Source: Coix lacryma-jobi var. lacryma-jobi
Lineage: Eukaryota > Streptophyta > Magnoliopsida > Poales > Poaceae
Assembly: GCA_009763385.1 (NCBI GenBank)
Contig: CM019823.1
Coordinates: 171,440,636-171,504,635, forward strand
Length of the DNA: 64,000 nt
Reading direction: 5' to 3'
Position 1 is the stretch's first letter. Each line of letters opens with the position of its first letter. A program made the position numbers and the translations under genes. This document shows positions 1 to 11,591 of the stretch, piece by piece. The notes under the pieces were generated by a model, which was not told the DNA's origin, did no database searches, and was given only the letters and a program-made list of their open reading frames with translations.

Positions 1-146
1 TTAGATAAGATTCTAGTGGCAAAGTGAAAGTAATGTTTATGGGGCCACCTAACAAGAATAGACCAAGGCAAATTTGGGTTGCTAAGTCACTAGTTGAGAA
101 AGTTAAGGGACCGCAACAAGTTTGGGTCCTGAAAGCTCAAGCTTGA
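1..146 (+). pseudogene. C-terminal end of Copia gag
   Basis: The frame ending at a TGA (144-146) reads through a run with the pattern WVAKSLVEKV and VWVLKAQA, the characteristic C-terminal tail of SIRE-type gag proteins. The intact gag of the nested element at 26118-28235 ends with a comparable WVPKSLV/VWVP pattern. Gag is the nucleocapsid precursor. Only the last residues are in the window. Pol resumes about 17 bases later in a different frame, so gag and pol are separated by a stop and a frame change. Confidence 0.7.
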
Positions 147-162
147 TTTCTTGTGTGTGTAG

Positions 163-571
163 GTGAACTACAAGACCGGTGGATCATATTGGGTAATTGA
201 TAGTTGTTGCACTCAACATATGACCGGCGATCCCCGGATGTTCACCTCACTAGAAGAGAATGTCGATGACCAAGAAAAGATAACATTTGGTGACAATTCA
301 AAGGGCAATGTCAAAGGATTGGGCAAAGTGGCTATATCAAATGACCATACCATCTCCAATGTGCTTCTTGCTGCATCTTTGAGCTTCAACTTGCTATCCG
401 TTGGGCAACTTTGTGATCTTGGCTTTCAATGTTTGTTCACCGACAAAGAAGTGGTTGTGACCAAGAAAGATGATACACAAGTGATCTTCAAAGGATTTAG
501 ATACAACAATCTCTACCTAGTGGATTTCTCCTCCAAAGAAGCCAACTTGAAGACATGTTTGTTCACTAAGC
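163..571 (+). pseudogene. Copia aspartic protease region (5' part of pol)
   Basis: The open frame covers the pol N-terminus: a YWVIDSCCTQHMTG stretch near residues 9-22, then the conserved NLLSVGQLCDLG pattern that follows the protease core in Copia pol. The family's catalytic signature is D-[ST]-G; here the third residue is Cys (DSC), which should abolish proteolysis. The frame ends because the 4.3-kb element at 572 interrupts it. The GAG-pre-integrase segment resumes after 4833, starting with a WHRRLAH pattern, in agreement with one split polyprotein. Confidence 0.88.
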
Positions 572-1726
572 TGTAACACCTCTGGTGTTTAAGCATGTAA
601 TTAACTTGACATATCATCATTAGCATCATTAATCATCTTGATCATGATTTCATGTATGCATTTGCTTAATGTATCATTTTATGTGATGTATCCCTATTGC
701 AAAAACCCTTATTAGCCCACTTCTTCCTATAGGGGCAAAATGGTAATTTCACCTCTGTGCCTAGTTCTATGTAATTTTGTTCAAAGTTAGTGCCCTGATG
801 TTTGATGCTTTGATCAAAGTTCAAAAATCAGATTTGAATTGAGTTTCCTTTTGCAAAACCCTAAAATCCCAAATCCTGGATTTATTCCCTTTTTTGATAA
901 CTTTTTCAAAATTCAAAATTTTGAGTTGGTTCAAAAAGCAAAGTTGTGAATCTGACCTAGAGGAACAACTTTGGTATTTACAGATTTCCATGTTTCTATA
1001 TAAAGTTTGCAGTAATTTCAAATTCATTCAAATTCCAGTTTTTGTCCCCTTTTCGGTTTTAAAAAGTTATTCAAAAACTATTGAGTTTCAGAAAAAGTGT
1101 ATATTAGCAAAGTTATAGGTTTTGTCAAATGGAACAACTTTCATATTGGAAGATTTTCAAGTTTCAGTTTGAAATCCAAAGTAATTTTGATTTGAATCAA
1201 ATTTGAAAAGTGTCCCCTTTTCTGTTTTTGAATGTAGTTCAAAAACTATTTGGAATTTGAAAATGTTCATATTGACAAAGTTGTAGACCTCTCTTTTCTG
1301 AACAACTTTGGTGTTTTGAGTTTTTGTCGCACAGTTCAAATTTTGGGAGATTTTTGCAAAATTCAGAAACCAGCCAAAAGTCAAACCCTAGACCCTAGCA
1401 CTGTTCTTCTTCCCGTAGAGCCAGAGGCCAGAGGGGGCCCGGCCATGGCGCCGGCGCTGCGGCTGCAGCGCAGGCGGCTGCTCCCCACGCGCCACCAACC
1501 TGCCACCGATGTTCCCCTGTTCCCTCCGCGCTCGCACGCGAGCGCTGACCATCGCTCTCGGCCCCTACAGTGCCCAGCCGCCGCCGCCGCGTGGCCATCG
1601 CCGGCCGAGCATTGCGCCCGAGCCCCGGCTGCGCGCCAGCTTATCCGCCAGAGCGCAATCGAGTGCGCACGCCCCCGCAAACCTTAACCGCGTGACCTCG
1701 AGCTCTCTACCGTCCCATAACCGCGG

Positions 1727-1735
1727 CTATATAAG
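1727..1735 (+). promoter_or_regulatory. Putative LTR promoter TATA box, copy 1
   Basis: CTATATAAG lies in an otherwise GC-rich stretch and is conserved in the inverted copy 2 (9548-9556). This is the expected position for a pol II promoter driving transcription out of the LTR. No transcript data are available. Confidence 0.5.
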
Positions 1736-2089
1736 CCGCCGGAGCTTCGACCTCCGCATCCACCTCCGCCACCGTGGCCAGCACTCTCCAGACACTCCTC
1801 CGCTCCACCTCCTAGCTCAGAAGCTCCGCCTTGAGCTCGTGAAGTTTTCCCACCCTTCAATTTCACCTTCCCCGCCGCCGTTTGCCCGGCGTAAGCTCGC
1901 CGTCCCCATCCCCGGCCGAAACCCGGCGAGCTCGGGTTCGTGGAATTCGCCGTCTCCGGCCACAGATACCTTCTCCCGACCCCCGTGTTGTGTTCCTTGA
2001 CCCCGTGCGACTCTAACCCGGCCCTTGCGGTCGCTGTTGTTGCTCAGGACCGCCGGACCGCCGGAGCGCCGCCGCGGTCATCTTCTCCC

Positions 2090-2425
2090 TCGAGCTCGTG
2101 TCGAGCCTCGCCCTCGTGTCGAGCCTCACCCTCGAGTCGAGCCTCACCCTCGAGCCCTGCCTCCGACACGTGGTAAGCATCCGAGCCTTCGGCCTCTGCT
2201 TCAACTCCGTTTCGCCCGAGCCCCAAGTCACGCCTCGGGCAGAGGCCTGTTTCTCCGCTTCGCCCGAGCCCAAGCCTCGGCAAGCGCATGACCCTCCGCT
2301 TCGACCGAGCCCAAGCCTCGGCGACGCATGCTCTCCGTCTCGCCCGAGTCCGGCCTCGGACCGAGGCTCACTTCTCCGTTTCGCCCGAGCCCCGCGACTC
2401 GCCGAGCCCGGCCTAGAACGAGCAC
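2090..2425 (+). repeat. GC-rich degenerate repeats in copy 1 (CGCCCGAGCC / CCTCGGCG words)
   Basis: Degenerate repeats of about 18 bp (ctcgtgtcgagcctc variants) at about 2095-2155 are followed by recurring TTCGCCCGAGCC and CCTCGG words to 2425. The minus-strand counterpart is at 8810-9200 in copy 2, where the tandem unit is different (24 bp), so this block evolves by local expansion. Confidence 0.75.
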
Positions 2426-4833
2426 AGTGCTCTTCTCTTTTTCTGAGAGATGTGAATAGTGTTCTGTTTTCTCTTTTTGTATGATTTTCTGTGTGCATCC
2501 AAAAATTCTGAAATTTTTGTGGTAGACTCTTTATGCTCTGGAGTATTTTATGAAAATATGAAACTTGAGTTTTGTGCAAAAATTTGAAAATGTAAAATTC
2601 CCCTTTTAATTGAAAAATGAAGGTTTTGGTATTTTTGGAGAGTGATTTATAACTCCAAAAATCATGAGACAAAATTTTGTGAGCTTCTTATGCCATGTTT
2701 AGTCTCTGGTAAAATTTTGAAGTCTTTTGGAACAAGTTGATTTTTGAGCTTTTATTTTAATTGTTAAATAGTGCCTTTTGCTAATTAATGTCTGATTTTA
2801 TTTGAGCACCTTAATGACCTCCAAAAATTATGAAATTTGTTTTTCCATCTATCTACACCATAATGAACTTATGTGATTAATTTGGTAATTTTTGGAGCAA
2901 CTTCATAAAATGACCTTTTAAATAAATTAAGAAAATAGAAAAGATGGATTAGGGTTGGTAATAAGTGTTGATGATGTGATCTTTGGATTGATTGATGTTC
3001 ATAGACCCCTACCCTTTGGTCTATGATGTTTGTGATGCTAGGTTTGGTTGGTGCTTAGGATAATTATATTAAGGGCTAGTTAATCAATATTGCTTAAGGA
3101 AGAAATGATTACCTTTTATGCTCAACCTAGAATTCAATCATGCTTTGTTTAAAAGTAATCTAAAATCAGTGGAATTGTCTTGCACCTTAAGTCCATATCA
3201 TCATTCTCATGAGCATTCATCATTGCATCCGTATAGTTGACGAAGAAGGACCTGAAGTCGAGGTAGCCACCGAAGGATCTGTCCCCGAGGCGACCCCGAG
3301 CTCCGGCACCTACACCACCAACCCCGAGTCTGCTCTTTTTGCCATCCAAGGCAAGCCCCGGTGCATTTAACCCCTTTCCTTGAATTTATAAAATGTTTCC
3401 TTAAATGCTTTTGAGTTAAATTATTGCATTAGGTTTATAGGAGTTGTGTGCTATCCTAATTGATGCACTATCCACCTTGACCACTGATACACCCGATACC
3501 TGCCTTTCAAAAAGTATTTGAAAAATGCTTAGCAATGCTATTAAATAGATTTGCAATAAAAAGGCCAATTTCAAAAGTGTGATCACTTAAGAATCTTTAT
3601 GGGATTTTGGTTTTACTCCCACTATTGGCTAAGTATCTGATCCGTACTTAGTCAATGGGAAGGAGAGGTTGTCCTTGCGTACGGTGCCGTCATGTTGTAG
3701 TCCGGGACTCAACAGTTGACACCGACCGGGACAGGGTTGAAAAACCGACAGGACCTGTACTCTTGGGTTAGAGGCCCGAGGTGCTTGTCGCTGGCGGAAA
3801 AATGTAGGGACCATCCGTATGGGGGCCTGCTGGTCAAGACTTGTAACTATTCACATACTACGGAAAGCTCTGGCTCCGAGAAATCCAGTATTGGACCGAC
3901 AACCGCGCACTGGGAGTGGAGAGATGGCGGAAGTAGCATGTACCCACGTGGGTTAGAGGCCCGGATTGGAGTGGTGTACTGTACTTCCGGGTGGCGTAGG
4001 ACCGGGCCCAATCTTGGAGGAATCGTGGTAGACGAGTTGGCATATGCAAGCTTGGGTGCTACATATGCAGTGTGAATAGGGATCCTCAGCTGAGTATTCT
4101 TTATCCGGATTAACGTTGCTCCTCGGTTATGGAGACTTGGTCCACTGACTGTCAACGGAGAGTGGTTCTCAACTAGGAATATTTTGAAATGTAAAATGAA
4201 TCATGAATGATGAAGAATTGAGGAAATTCTGAACCTTTCAAAATAAAATAAGATTTACAAAAAAAATGCTTTTCTGCAAAATACTTGATCTTGCTTAAGC
4301 CTTACCTTGACTACCCTAAGCCTTTCATTCCTGAGTCTTCTCCCTTTTTCTTTAGTCGGGTAAGTCTTGTTGAGTACCTTTGTACTCAGGGTTTTATTAC
4401 CCATGTTGCAGGTATGGCAGATTCCTCAGTATGCCTTGGACCCTGCTGTGTGACCGTTGTTCAGGAGGAGGCCGATGAGGCCGATGAGTGATTATTCACC
4501 CTCGGGCTGGGGGATGTATCTTTACCTTAAGTTGTTGTCATATGCTACTTGCCGACTCTATCTATTTGAACTATGGTCTGTAATAACTTCACTTTAATTT
4601 TATGTGGAACCCTGGTTTGTAAAACTATTGTTATCTAAGTCTTCCGCTATTTACTCCGATGTTACTTGTCAAAATGTTAAAGAGGTTGTAACTGAATTGT
4701 GAGATGATCCTGCGGACAACGGGCACTGATGTAGCCCCGTAGCGGAACCGGTCCTAACCTCTTGGCTGTACGGATCGACTGTCAGTGGTTGACGGTGATC
4801 AGTGGGCCATGGGATTAGAGCCGTTACGTTACG

Positions 4834-6222
4834 CAATCTCTTGGTTGGCTATGGCATAGAAGATTGGCACATGTGGGAATGAACACTCTCAACAAGCTAT
4901 TGAAGAAGGATTTGGTTAGGGGCTTGAAAGATGTTAAATTTGAGAAGGACAAGTTGTGTAGTGCATGTCAAGCCGGCAAGCAAGTTGCAAACACTCATCC
5001 AACCAAAGCCTTTGTATCAACATCAAGAGAGTTGGAGCTTCTTCATATGGATCTATTTGGACCAACAACATATGCAAGCTTGGGAGAAAATCTCTATTGC
5101 CTAGTGATTGTTGATGACTACTCTAGATACACTTGGGTATTCTTTCTTCATGATAAATCCGAAGCAACCCCTTCCTTCAAGAAGTTTGCCAAGAGAGCTC
5201 AAAATGAATTTGATGTGAAGATCAAAAAGATTAGAAGTGACAACGGAAAGGAGTTTGACAACACCCATATTGAGGAATATTGTGATGAAGTTGGGATCAA
5301 GCATGAAGTGTCCGCAACCTACACACCACAACAAAATGGGGTAGTTGAGAGGAAGAACCGGACTCTAATCACCCTAGCAAGGACAATGCTAGACGAGTAC
5401 TCTACACCGGAGAGATTTTGGGCGGAAGCAATCAACACCGCTTGTTATGCATCAAACCGATTGTTCCCCCATCGTCTACTTAGCAAGACCCCCTATGAGC
5501 TACTCAACAACAAGAAGCCAGATGTATCCTTCTTTAGAGTGTTTGGGTGCAAATGCTACATCTACAAGAAGCGCCAACACCTAGGGAAGTTTCAATGCCG
5601 ATGTGACATTGGTTTTCTTGTTGGTTACTCATTGAAGTCCAAAGCATATCGAGTATTCAACCATGACACCGGGATGGTAGAAGAAACATATGATGTGGAA
5701 TTCGATGAATCTAATGGCTCTCAAGGAGAGCATGAGAATCTTGATGATGTAGGTGATGAACCATTGAGGGAAGCAATGAAGAACATGCCGGTTGGAGCCA
5801 TCAAGCCTAAAGATGATGATGATGATGTGCAAGTCACTGACAAGCCATCCTCATCCAATGTACCACTTGATGATGACAAAGATGGAAGGGATCCAAATGA
5901 AGATACTTATGTCTCCCATGATCAAATGGTGGTACAAGCTCAAGATGTTGGTGCTCCACAAGCGGCCCCTCAAGTGGTTGATCGAAGGACTACTCCTCTA
6001 CTACAAGCTCATCCTCAAGATCTCATCATAGGGAGTCCGACAAGGGGTGTAATGACTCGCTCTCAAAAACTTGCTTTATTTATGGAACATCACTCCTTTG
6101 TTTCTCTTATTGAGCCTACCATTGTAGATGAAGCTCTAGGTGATCCGGATTGGGTGAATGCCATGCATGAAGAACTAAATGACATTAAATTATATCAAAT
6201 GGATGTGAAAAGTGCATTTTAA
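4834..6222 (+). pseudogene. Copia integrase (GAG-pre-integrase, rve core) and linker to RT
   Basis: The frame opens with the zinc-binding HHCC region (WHRRLAHVG ... CSACQAGKQ). The integrase core follows with catalytic-type residues: Asp in HMDLFGPT, Asp in IRSDNGKEF and Glu in GVVERKNR. A GFLVGYS block and an acidic linker come next. Integrase inserts the cDNA into host DNA. After the LNDI residues the text jumps to KLYQMDVKSAF, which belongs well inside RT, so the RT N-terminus has been deleted. The frame ends at a TAA (6220-6222). Confidence 0.9.
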
Positions 6223-6353
6223 AATGGCTTCATAAATGAACTAGTCTATGTTGATCAACCTCCCGGGTTTGAAGACCCTAGATATCCTAATCATGTTTAT
6301 AGGTTGTCCAAGGCGCTATATGGGCTCAAGGAAGCCCCTAGAGCGTGGTACGA
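6223..6353 (+). pseudogene. Copia reverse transcriptase, fragment before insertion
   Basis: After the TAA at 6220 the same frame continues with NGFINELVYVDQPPGF and RLSKALYGLKEAPRAWY, standard RT residues of Copia elements. It breaks at the TACGA target site of the solo LTR starting at 6354 and resumes at 10532 without loss of a codon. Confidence 0.88.
6349..6353. repeat. Target-site duplication TACGA, left copy (right copy 10527-10531)
   Basis: TACGA directly precedes TGTGACGG at 6354 and directly follows GTGTTACA at 10526. A perfect 5-bp duplication flanking TG...CA ends proves insertion by an LTR-element integrase and fixes both boundaries. Removing the insert and one copy restores the reading frame of the host RT. 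Confidence 0.95.
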
Positions 6354-8809
6354 TGTGACGGAACGACCCTAATCCCATGGCCCACGTGTCCCTGTCAACC
6401 TCTGACAGCCGAACCCATGTTCCATGTGATTAAGACCTGTTCGCCACCGGGCTACATCAGTGCCCAATGTCCGCAGGATCATCTCACAATTCGGTTACAG
6501 CATTGCATACTTTTACAAATAACATCGGAATAAAGAGCGGAAGACTTAAATAACATTAGTTTTACAAACTGAGGTTTCAAATGAGGTAAGGAGTACGGTT
6601 ATTACAAACCATTGTTCGGGTGATTCAAAGTAGACAACGTAGCGGAAACATTAACATAACGATACATGTAACACCCAGCCCGAGGGTGCACATTTACTCA
6701 TCGGCCTCATCGGCCTCTTCCTGGACGAAAGTCACGCAACAGGGTGCGAGACACATCGGGGTCTCAGGCATACCTGCAACATGGGTACAAACCCTGAGTA
6801 CTGGGGTACTCAACAAGACTTACCCGACTAAAGAAAAAGGGAGAAGACTCAGGAATGAGAGGCTTAGGGTAGTCAAGGTAAGGCTTAAGCAAGATCAAGT
6901 ATTTTGCAGAAAAAGCATTTTTGTAAACCTTATTTTATTTTTGAAAGATTCAGTATTCCTCAATTCTTCATCATTCATGATTCATTTTACATTTCAAAAC
7001 ATTCCTAGTTGAGAACCACTCTCCGTTGACAGTCAGTGGACCAAGTTTCCATAACCGAGGAGCAACGTTAATCCGGATAAATAATACTCAGCTGAGGATC
7101 CCTATCCACACTGCATATGTAGCACCCAAGCTTGCATATGCCAACTCGTCTACCACGATTCCTCCAAGATTGGGCCCGGTCCTACGCCACCCGGAAGTAC
7201 AGTACACCACTCCAATTTTCCGCCAGCGACAAGTACCTCGGGACTCTAACCCAAGAGTACAGGTCCTGACACGTGGGTACATGCTACTTCCGCCATCTCT
7301 CCACTCCCAGTGCGCGGTTGTCGGTCCAATAAAGGATTCCTCGGAGCCAGAGCTTTCCGTAGTATGTGAATAGTTACAAGTCTTGACCAGCAGGCCCCCA
7401 TACGGATGGTCCCTAATTTTCCAGCCAGAACTATACCTTGGTCATATCTCACCCAAGCGTAATAGTCCTGTCAGTTTTTTCAACCATGTCCCGGTCGGTG
7501 TCAACTGTTGAGTCCCGGACTACAACATGACGGCACCGTACGCTCGGACAACCTCTCCTCGCTATTAACTAGGTACGGATCAGATACCTAGCCAACAGCC
7601 GGGGAGTAAGACCAAAATTCCCATAAACATTCCTTAAGTGATCACACTTTTAAAAATTGGCATTTTATTGCAAAGTCTAATTCAATAAGCATTGCTAAGC
7701 ATTTTTCAAATACTTTTGAAAAGCAGGTATCGGGTGTATCAGTGGTCAAGGTGGATAGTGCATCAATTAGGATAGCACACAACTCCTATAAACCTAATGC
7801 AATAATTTAACTCAAAAGCATTTAAGGAAATCATTTTATAAAATTCAAGGAAAGGGTTAAATGCACCGGGGCTTGCCTTGAAGAGCAAAGAGAGCAGACT
7901 CGGGGTAGGTATAGGTGTTGGAGCTCGGGGTCGCCTCGGGAGTTGGTTCGTCAACAGCGGCCTCGACTCTGGTACCTTCTTCGTCAACTATACGGATGCA
8001 ATGATGAATGCTCATGAGAATGATGATATGGGCTTATGGTGCAAGGCAATTCCACTGAATCTAGATTACTCTTAGGCAAGGCATAACCGAAATCTAGGTT
8101 GAGCATAAAAGGTAACCATTTCTTTCTTAAGCATTATTGATGTTAGGCCTTATTATAATTATCCTAAGTATTAACCAAACATATCATCACAGACATCATA
8201 GACCAAAGGGTAGGGGTCTATGAACATCAATCAATCCAAAGATCACATCATTAAACACTCATTACCAACCCTAATCCATCTTTTCTATTTTTCTTATTTT
8301 ATTTAAAAGGTCATTTTATGAAGTTGCTTCAAAAATTACCAAATTAATCACATAAGTTCATTATGGTGTAGATAGATGGAAAAACAAATTTCATAATTTT
8401 TGGAGGTCATTAAGATGCTCAAATAAATCTAAACATTTAATTAACAAAAGGCACTATTCCTTAATTAAAATAAATGCTCAAAAATCAACTTGCTCCAAAT
8501 GACTTCAAAATTTTACCAGAGGTTCAGCATGTCATAAAAAGGTCACAAAAATTTATCTCAAGATTTTTGGAGTTATAGATCACTCTCCAAAAATACCAAA
8601 ACCTTCATTTTTCAATTAAAAGGGGAATTTTACATTTTCAAATTTTTGCACAAAACTCAAGTTTCATATTTTTATAAAATACTTCAGAGCATAAAGAGTC
8701 TACCACAAAAATTTCAGAATTTTTGGATGCACACAGAAAATCATACAAAAGAAAAAACAGAACACTATTCACATCTCTCAGAAAAAGAGAAGAGCACTGT
8801 GCTCCTTCT

Positions 8810-9201
8810 AGGCCGGGCTCGGCGAATCGCGGGGCTCGGGCGAATCGTCGCGCGGGGCTCCGGTCGAGTACGGGCTCGTCGAGACGGAAGCGACAGCTTC
8901 GTCCGAGGCCTGGCCCGGAGGCTCGGGCGAGACGGAGAAGTAAGCCTCCGTCTGAGGCCTGACTCGGGCGAAGCGGAGAGCATGCGCTCGCCGAGGCTTG
9001 GGCTCGGGCGAAGCGGAAAAACAAGCCTCCGTCCGAGGCATGACTTGGAGGCTCGGGCGAAACGGAGTGGAAGCAGAGGCCGGAGGCTTCGGATGCTTAC
9101 CACGGTCGGAGGCAGGGCTCGAGGGTGAGGCTCGACACGTTCTCGAGGGTGAGGCTCGACACGTTCTCGAGGGTGAGGCTCGACACGTTCTCGAGGGAGG
9201 A
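8810..9201 (-). repeat. GC-rich repeat block of copy 2, including a 24-bp tandem repeat (9118-9201)
   Basis: Words of the form GGCTCGGGCGAAGCGGA recur through 8820-9075. From 9118 a 24-bp unit beginning CTCGAGGGTGAGG is repeated three times without change (9118, 9142, 9166), followed by a partial fourth. Copy 1 has related but differently sized repeats at the same place. Confidence 0.9.
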
Positions 9202-9547
9202 GACGGTCGCGGCGGCGCTCCGGCGATCCGGCGGTCCTGCTCAACACACGAGACCGCAAGGGCCGGGTTAGAGTCGCACGGAACCGAGGAAGGTGACACA
9301 GGGGTCGGGAGAAGGTATCCGTGACCGGAGGGAAGTATTTGACGAACCCGAGATCACCGGGGTTCCGTCGGAGTTTGGGAGATGGGGTTACGCCGGGCAA
9401 TCGGAGGCGGGAAGGGTGAAATTGGGGGGTGGGAAAGCTTCACGAGCTCTAGGCGGAGCTTTCGGGCTAGGTGGTTGAGCGACGGGAGCTTTGGAGTGCT
9501 CTGGCCACGGCGGCGGGGTCGAGTGCGGAGGTCGGAGCTCCGGCGGG

Positions 9548-9556
9548 CTTATATAG
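9548..9556 (-). promoter_or_regulatory. Putative LTR promoter TATA box, copy 2
   Basis: On the minus strand the sequence is CTATATAAG in a GC-rich context, matching the box at 1727-1735 in copy 1. Confidence 0.5.
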
Positions 9557-10531
9557 CCGCGGCCAGGGGCCGGTAGAGAGCTCGAGGCGGGGTGATAAGC
9601 TCGGCGGACGCGTGCGCTCTCGATTGCGCGCAGGCGGGAAGGACAGGCGTGCGGCCGGGGCTCGGGCGCAGGCAGCGCCGGCGATGGCCACGCGGCGGCG
9701 ACCGCTGGAGCAGTAGGGGACGGGGCGGAAGTCAGCGCTTCGCGCGTGCGGGTGCGGAAAGATGTCGCGGGCGCGGGTGACAAGTCGGGGGCAGACGAGC
9801 GGCTGCCAAACGCGTGGCGCGCGCAACGCCGGAGGGCTCGGCCACGGCCGGGGCCCCCTAGCTGTAGGTGGAAGATGAACAGGGCTAGGTCTTAGGGTTT
9901 GACTTTTGGCTGATCTCTGTATTTTGCAAAAATCTCCCAAAATTTGAACTGTGCGACAAAAACTCAAAATATCAAAGTTGCTCAGAAAAATGAGATCTAC
10001 AACTTTGTCAATATGAACATTTTCAAATTCCAAATAGTTTTTGAACTATATTCAAAAACAGAAAGGGGACACTTTTCAAATTTGATTCAAATCAAAATTA
10101 CTTTGGATTTCAAACTGAGACTTGAAAATTTGTAAATACCAAAGTTGTTCCTCTCGATCAGATTCACCACCACTTGATTTTTGAAACCAACTCAAATTTT
10201 GACTTTTGAAAAAGTTATCAAAAAGGGAATAAATCCAGGATTTGGGATTTAGGGTTTTGCAAAAGGGAAAATCAATCAAAACTGATTTTTGAACTTTGAT
10301 CAATGCAGCAAACATCAGGGCACTAAATTTGAACAAGAATTAAATAGAGCTAGGTACAGAGGTGAAATTACCATTTCGCCCTTATAGAGAGAATTGGGCT
10401 TTTAGGGTTTTTGAAAAGGGAATCAAGGCATAGCAATTAGGCAAATCAAATGCATCACAGGAAATGATTAATGCTTAAGATGATGACATATCAAGTTAAT
10501 TACAGTTAAACACCAGAGGTGTTACATACGA

Positions 10532-11033
10532 GCGCCTCCGGGACTTCCTCATTGAGAAGGGCTTCACCATTGGGAAGGTTGACACCACACTATTCACCAA
10601 GAAGCTTGATGGAGAGATCTTCATTTGTCAAGTCTACGTCGATGATATCATCTTCGGGTCAACAAATGAAGCCTATTGCAAGGAATTTGGTGACTTGATG
10701 TCGAAGGAGTTCGAGATTCTATGATTGGCGAGCTCACATTCTTCCTAGGCTTTCAAGTCAAGCAATTGAAGGAGGGGACTTTTATATCTCAAGAAAGTAC
10801 ACAAAAGACCTCCTCAAGCGCTTCAACATGGATGATTGCAAGCCTATCAAGACTCCAATGCCAACCAACGGACACCTCGACCTAGATGTGGGAGGTAACC
10901 CGGTTGATCAAACTCTCTACCGTTCTATGATTGGTAGTTTGTTTATTTGACCGCATCTAGGCCCGACATCATGTTTAGTGTGTGCATGTGTGCTCGTTTT
11001 TAAGCCGATCCTAGGGAATCACATCTCATAGAG
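10532..11033 (+). pseudogene. Copia reverse transcriptase, continuation with the YVDD box
   Basis: The frame picks up as ERLRDFLIEKGFTIGK and reaches the catalytic YVDD (codons from 10635), then FGSTN. A few bases are missing near 10720-10725, shifting the frame before IGELTFFLGFQ. A second lesion lies in the segment around 10940-10950 and a stop near 11001. The enzyme is inactive, but the family assignment is clear. Confidence 0.88.
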
Positions 11034-11591
11034 GTGAAGAGAATCCTTAGGTACCTAAAGCACACCCCAAGCATTGGCCTTTGGTATCCCAAAGGAGCTA
11101 ACTTCCAACTCATTGGGTATTCTGATTCGGATTACGCGGGTTGCAAAGTAGATAGAAAAAGCACATCCGGCGGGTGCCATTTGCTTGGGAGATCACTAGT
11201 GTCATGGAGTTCAAAGAAGCAAAATAGTGTGGCCTTGTCTACCGCCGAGGCAGAATACATAGCCGCGGGTGCTTGTTGTGCACAAATCCTTTACATGAAG
11301 CAAACCCTTTTAGACTATGGTGTAGTTCTAAAAAGGGTACCTTTGTTGTGTGACAATGAGAGCGCGGTTAAGCTTGCTAACAACCCGGTCCAACACTCTC
11401 GCACAAAGCACATAGATATTCGCCATCACTTCCTTAGAGATCATGTTTCAAAGAAAGATATATCCTTAGAGGGAGTTAGAACCGAAGATCAATTGGCGGA
11501 TATCTTCACAAAACTCCTAGATGAGAACACCCTTTGTAGATTGCGAAGTGAGCTTAATGTGCTTGATCTAAGTAACTTTGTCAAAAGGTGA
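11034..11591 (+). pseudogene. Copia RNase H domain and pol C-terminus
   Basis: An open stretch of 185 codons contains the Copia RNase H signatures GYSDSDYAGC, STSGGCHLL, VALSTAEAEYIAA, LLCDNESA and KHIDIRHHF, and ends normally with ...NFVKR and a TGA at 11589. The acidic residues (Asp in SDSD, Glu in AEAEY, Asp in CDNES) are present. RNase H degrades the RNA strand during reverse transcription. This is the best-preserved piece of the outer pol. Confidence 0.92.

Larger units (their letters stand above)
572..4833 (+). mobile_element. Solo LTR, about 4.26 kb, long-LTR (probably Gypsy) family, copy 1
   Basis: The insert starts TGTAACACCTCTGG and ends near GCCGTTACGTTACG. The inverted copy at 6354-10526 has the same ends in the form TG...CA. 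There is no pol-like coding, PBS or internal repeat pair, so a solo LTR is the simplest reading. The interior holds AT-rich stretches, a GC-rich block with a TATA box (1727), CTCGGGCG-rich repeats (2090-2425), and an AT-rich 3' half. Flanks TAAGC and CAATC match at only 3 of 5 bases, so the target duplication has decayed or the 3' end is off by a base or two. The TGTAACACC terminus and great length suggest a Tekay/Del-like chromovirus LTR; that lineage is inferred. Confidence 0.75.
6354..10526 (-). mobile_element. Solo LTR, 4.17 kb, same family as copy 1, inverted (copy 2)
   Basis: Read on the minus strand it starts TGTAACACCTCTGGTG and ends in ...CGTTCCGTCACA, with perfect TACGA target duplications. 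It matches copy 1 along its length in opposite orientation. No gag or pol coding, PBS or internal terminal repeats are visible, so it is a recombined solo LTR. The longer open frames here lie in the GC-rich block (8640-9800) and resemble no protein. Compared with copy 1 it has a shifted segment of about 50 bp at 7216-7270. Confidence 0.9.

Noticed and set aside
1381..2672. Overlapping ORFs on both strands in the GC-rich block of copy 1 (up to 219 codons)
   Set aside because: Low-complexity Arg/Pro/Ala translations open because of base composition; the matching block in copy 2 does not conserve any of these frames.
8810..9201. CRISPR-like array
   Set aside because: Repeats are directly abutting tandem units without spacers in a plant LTR.
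8638..10033. ORFs of 130-210 codons in copy 2
   Set aside because: Same GC-rich LTR block; no domain, and frames are not conserved with copy 1.
572..10526. The two 4.2-kb copies as the LTR pair of one element
   Set aside because: They are in opposite orientation, copy 2 has its own perfect TACGA duplication, and the sequence between them is the outer Copia's integrase and RT.
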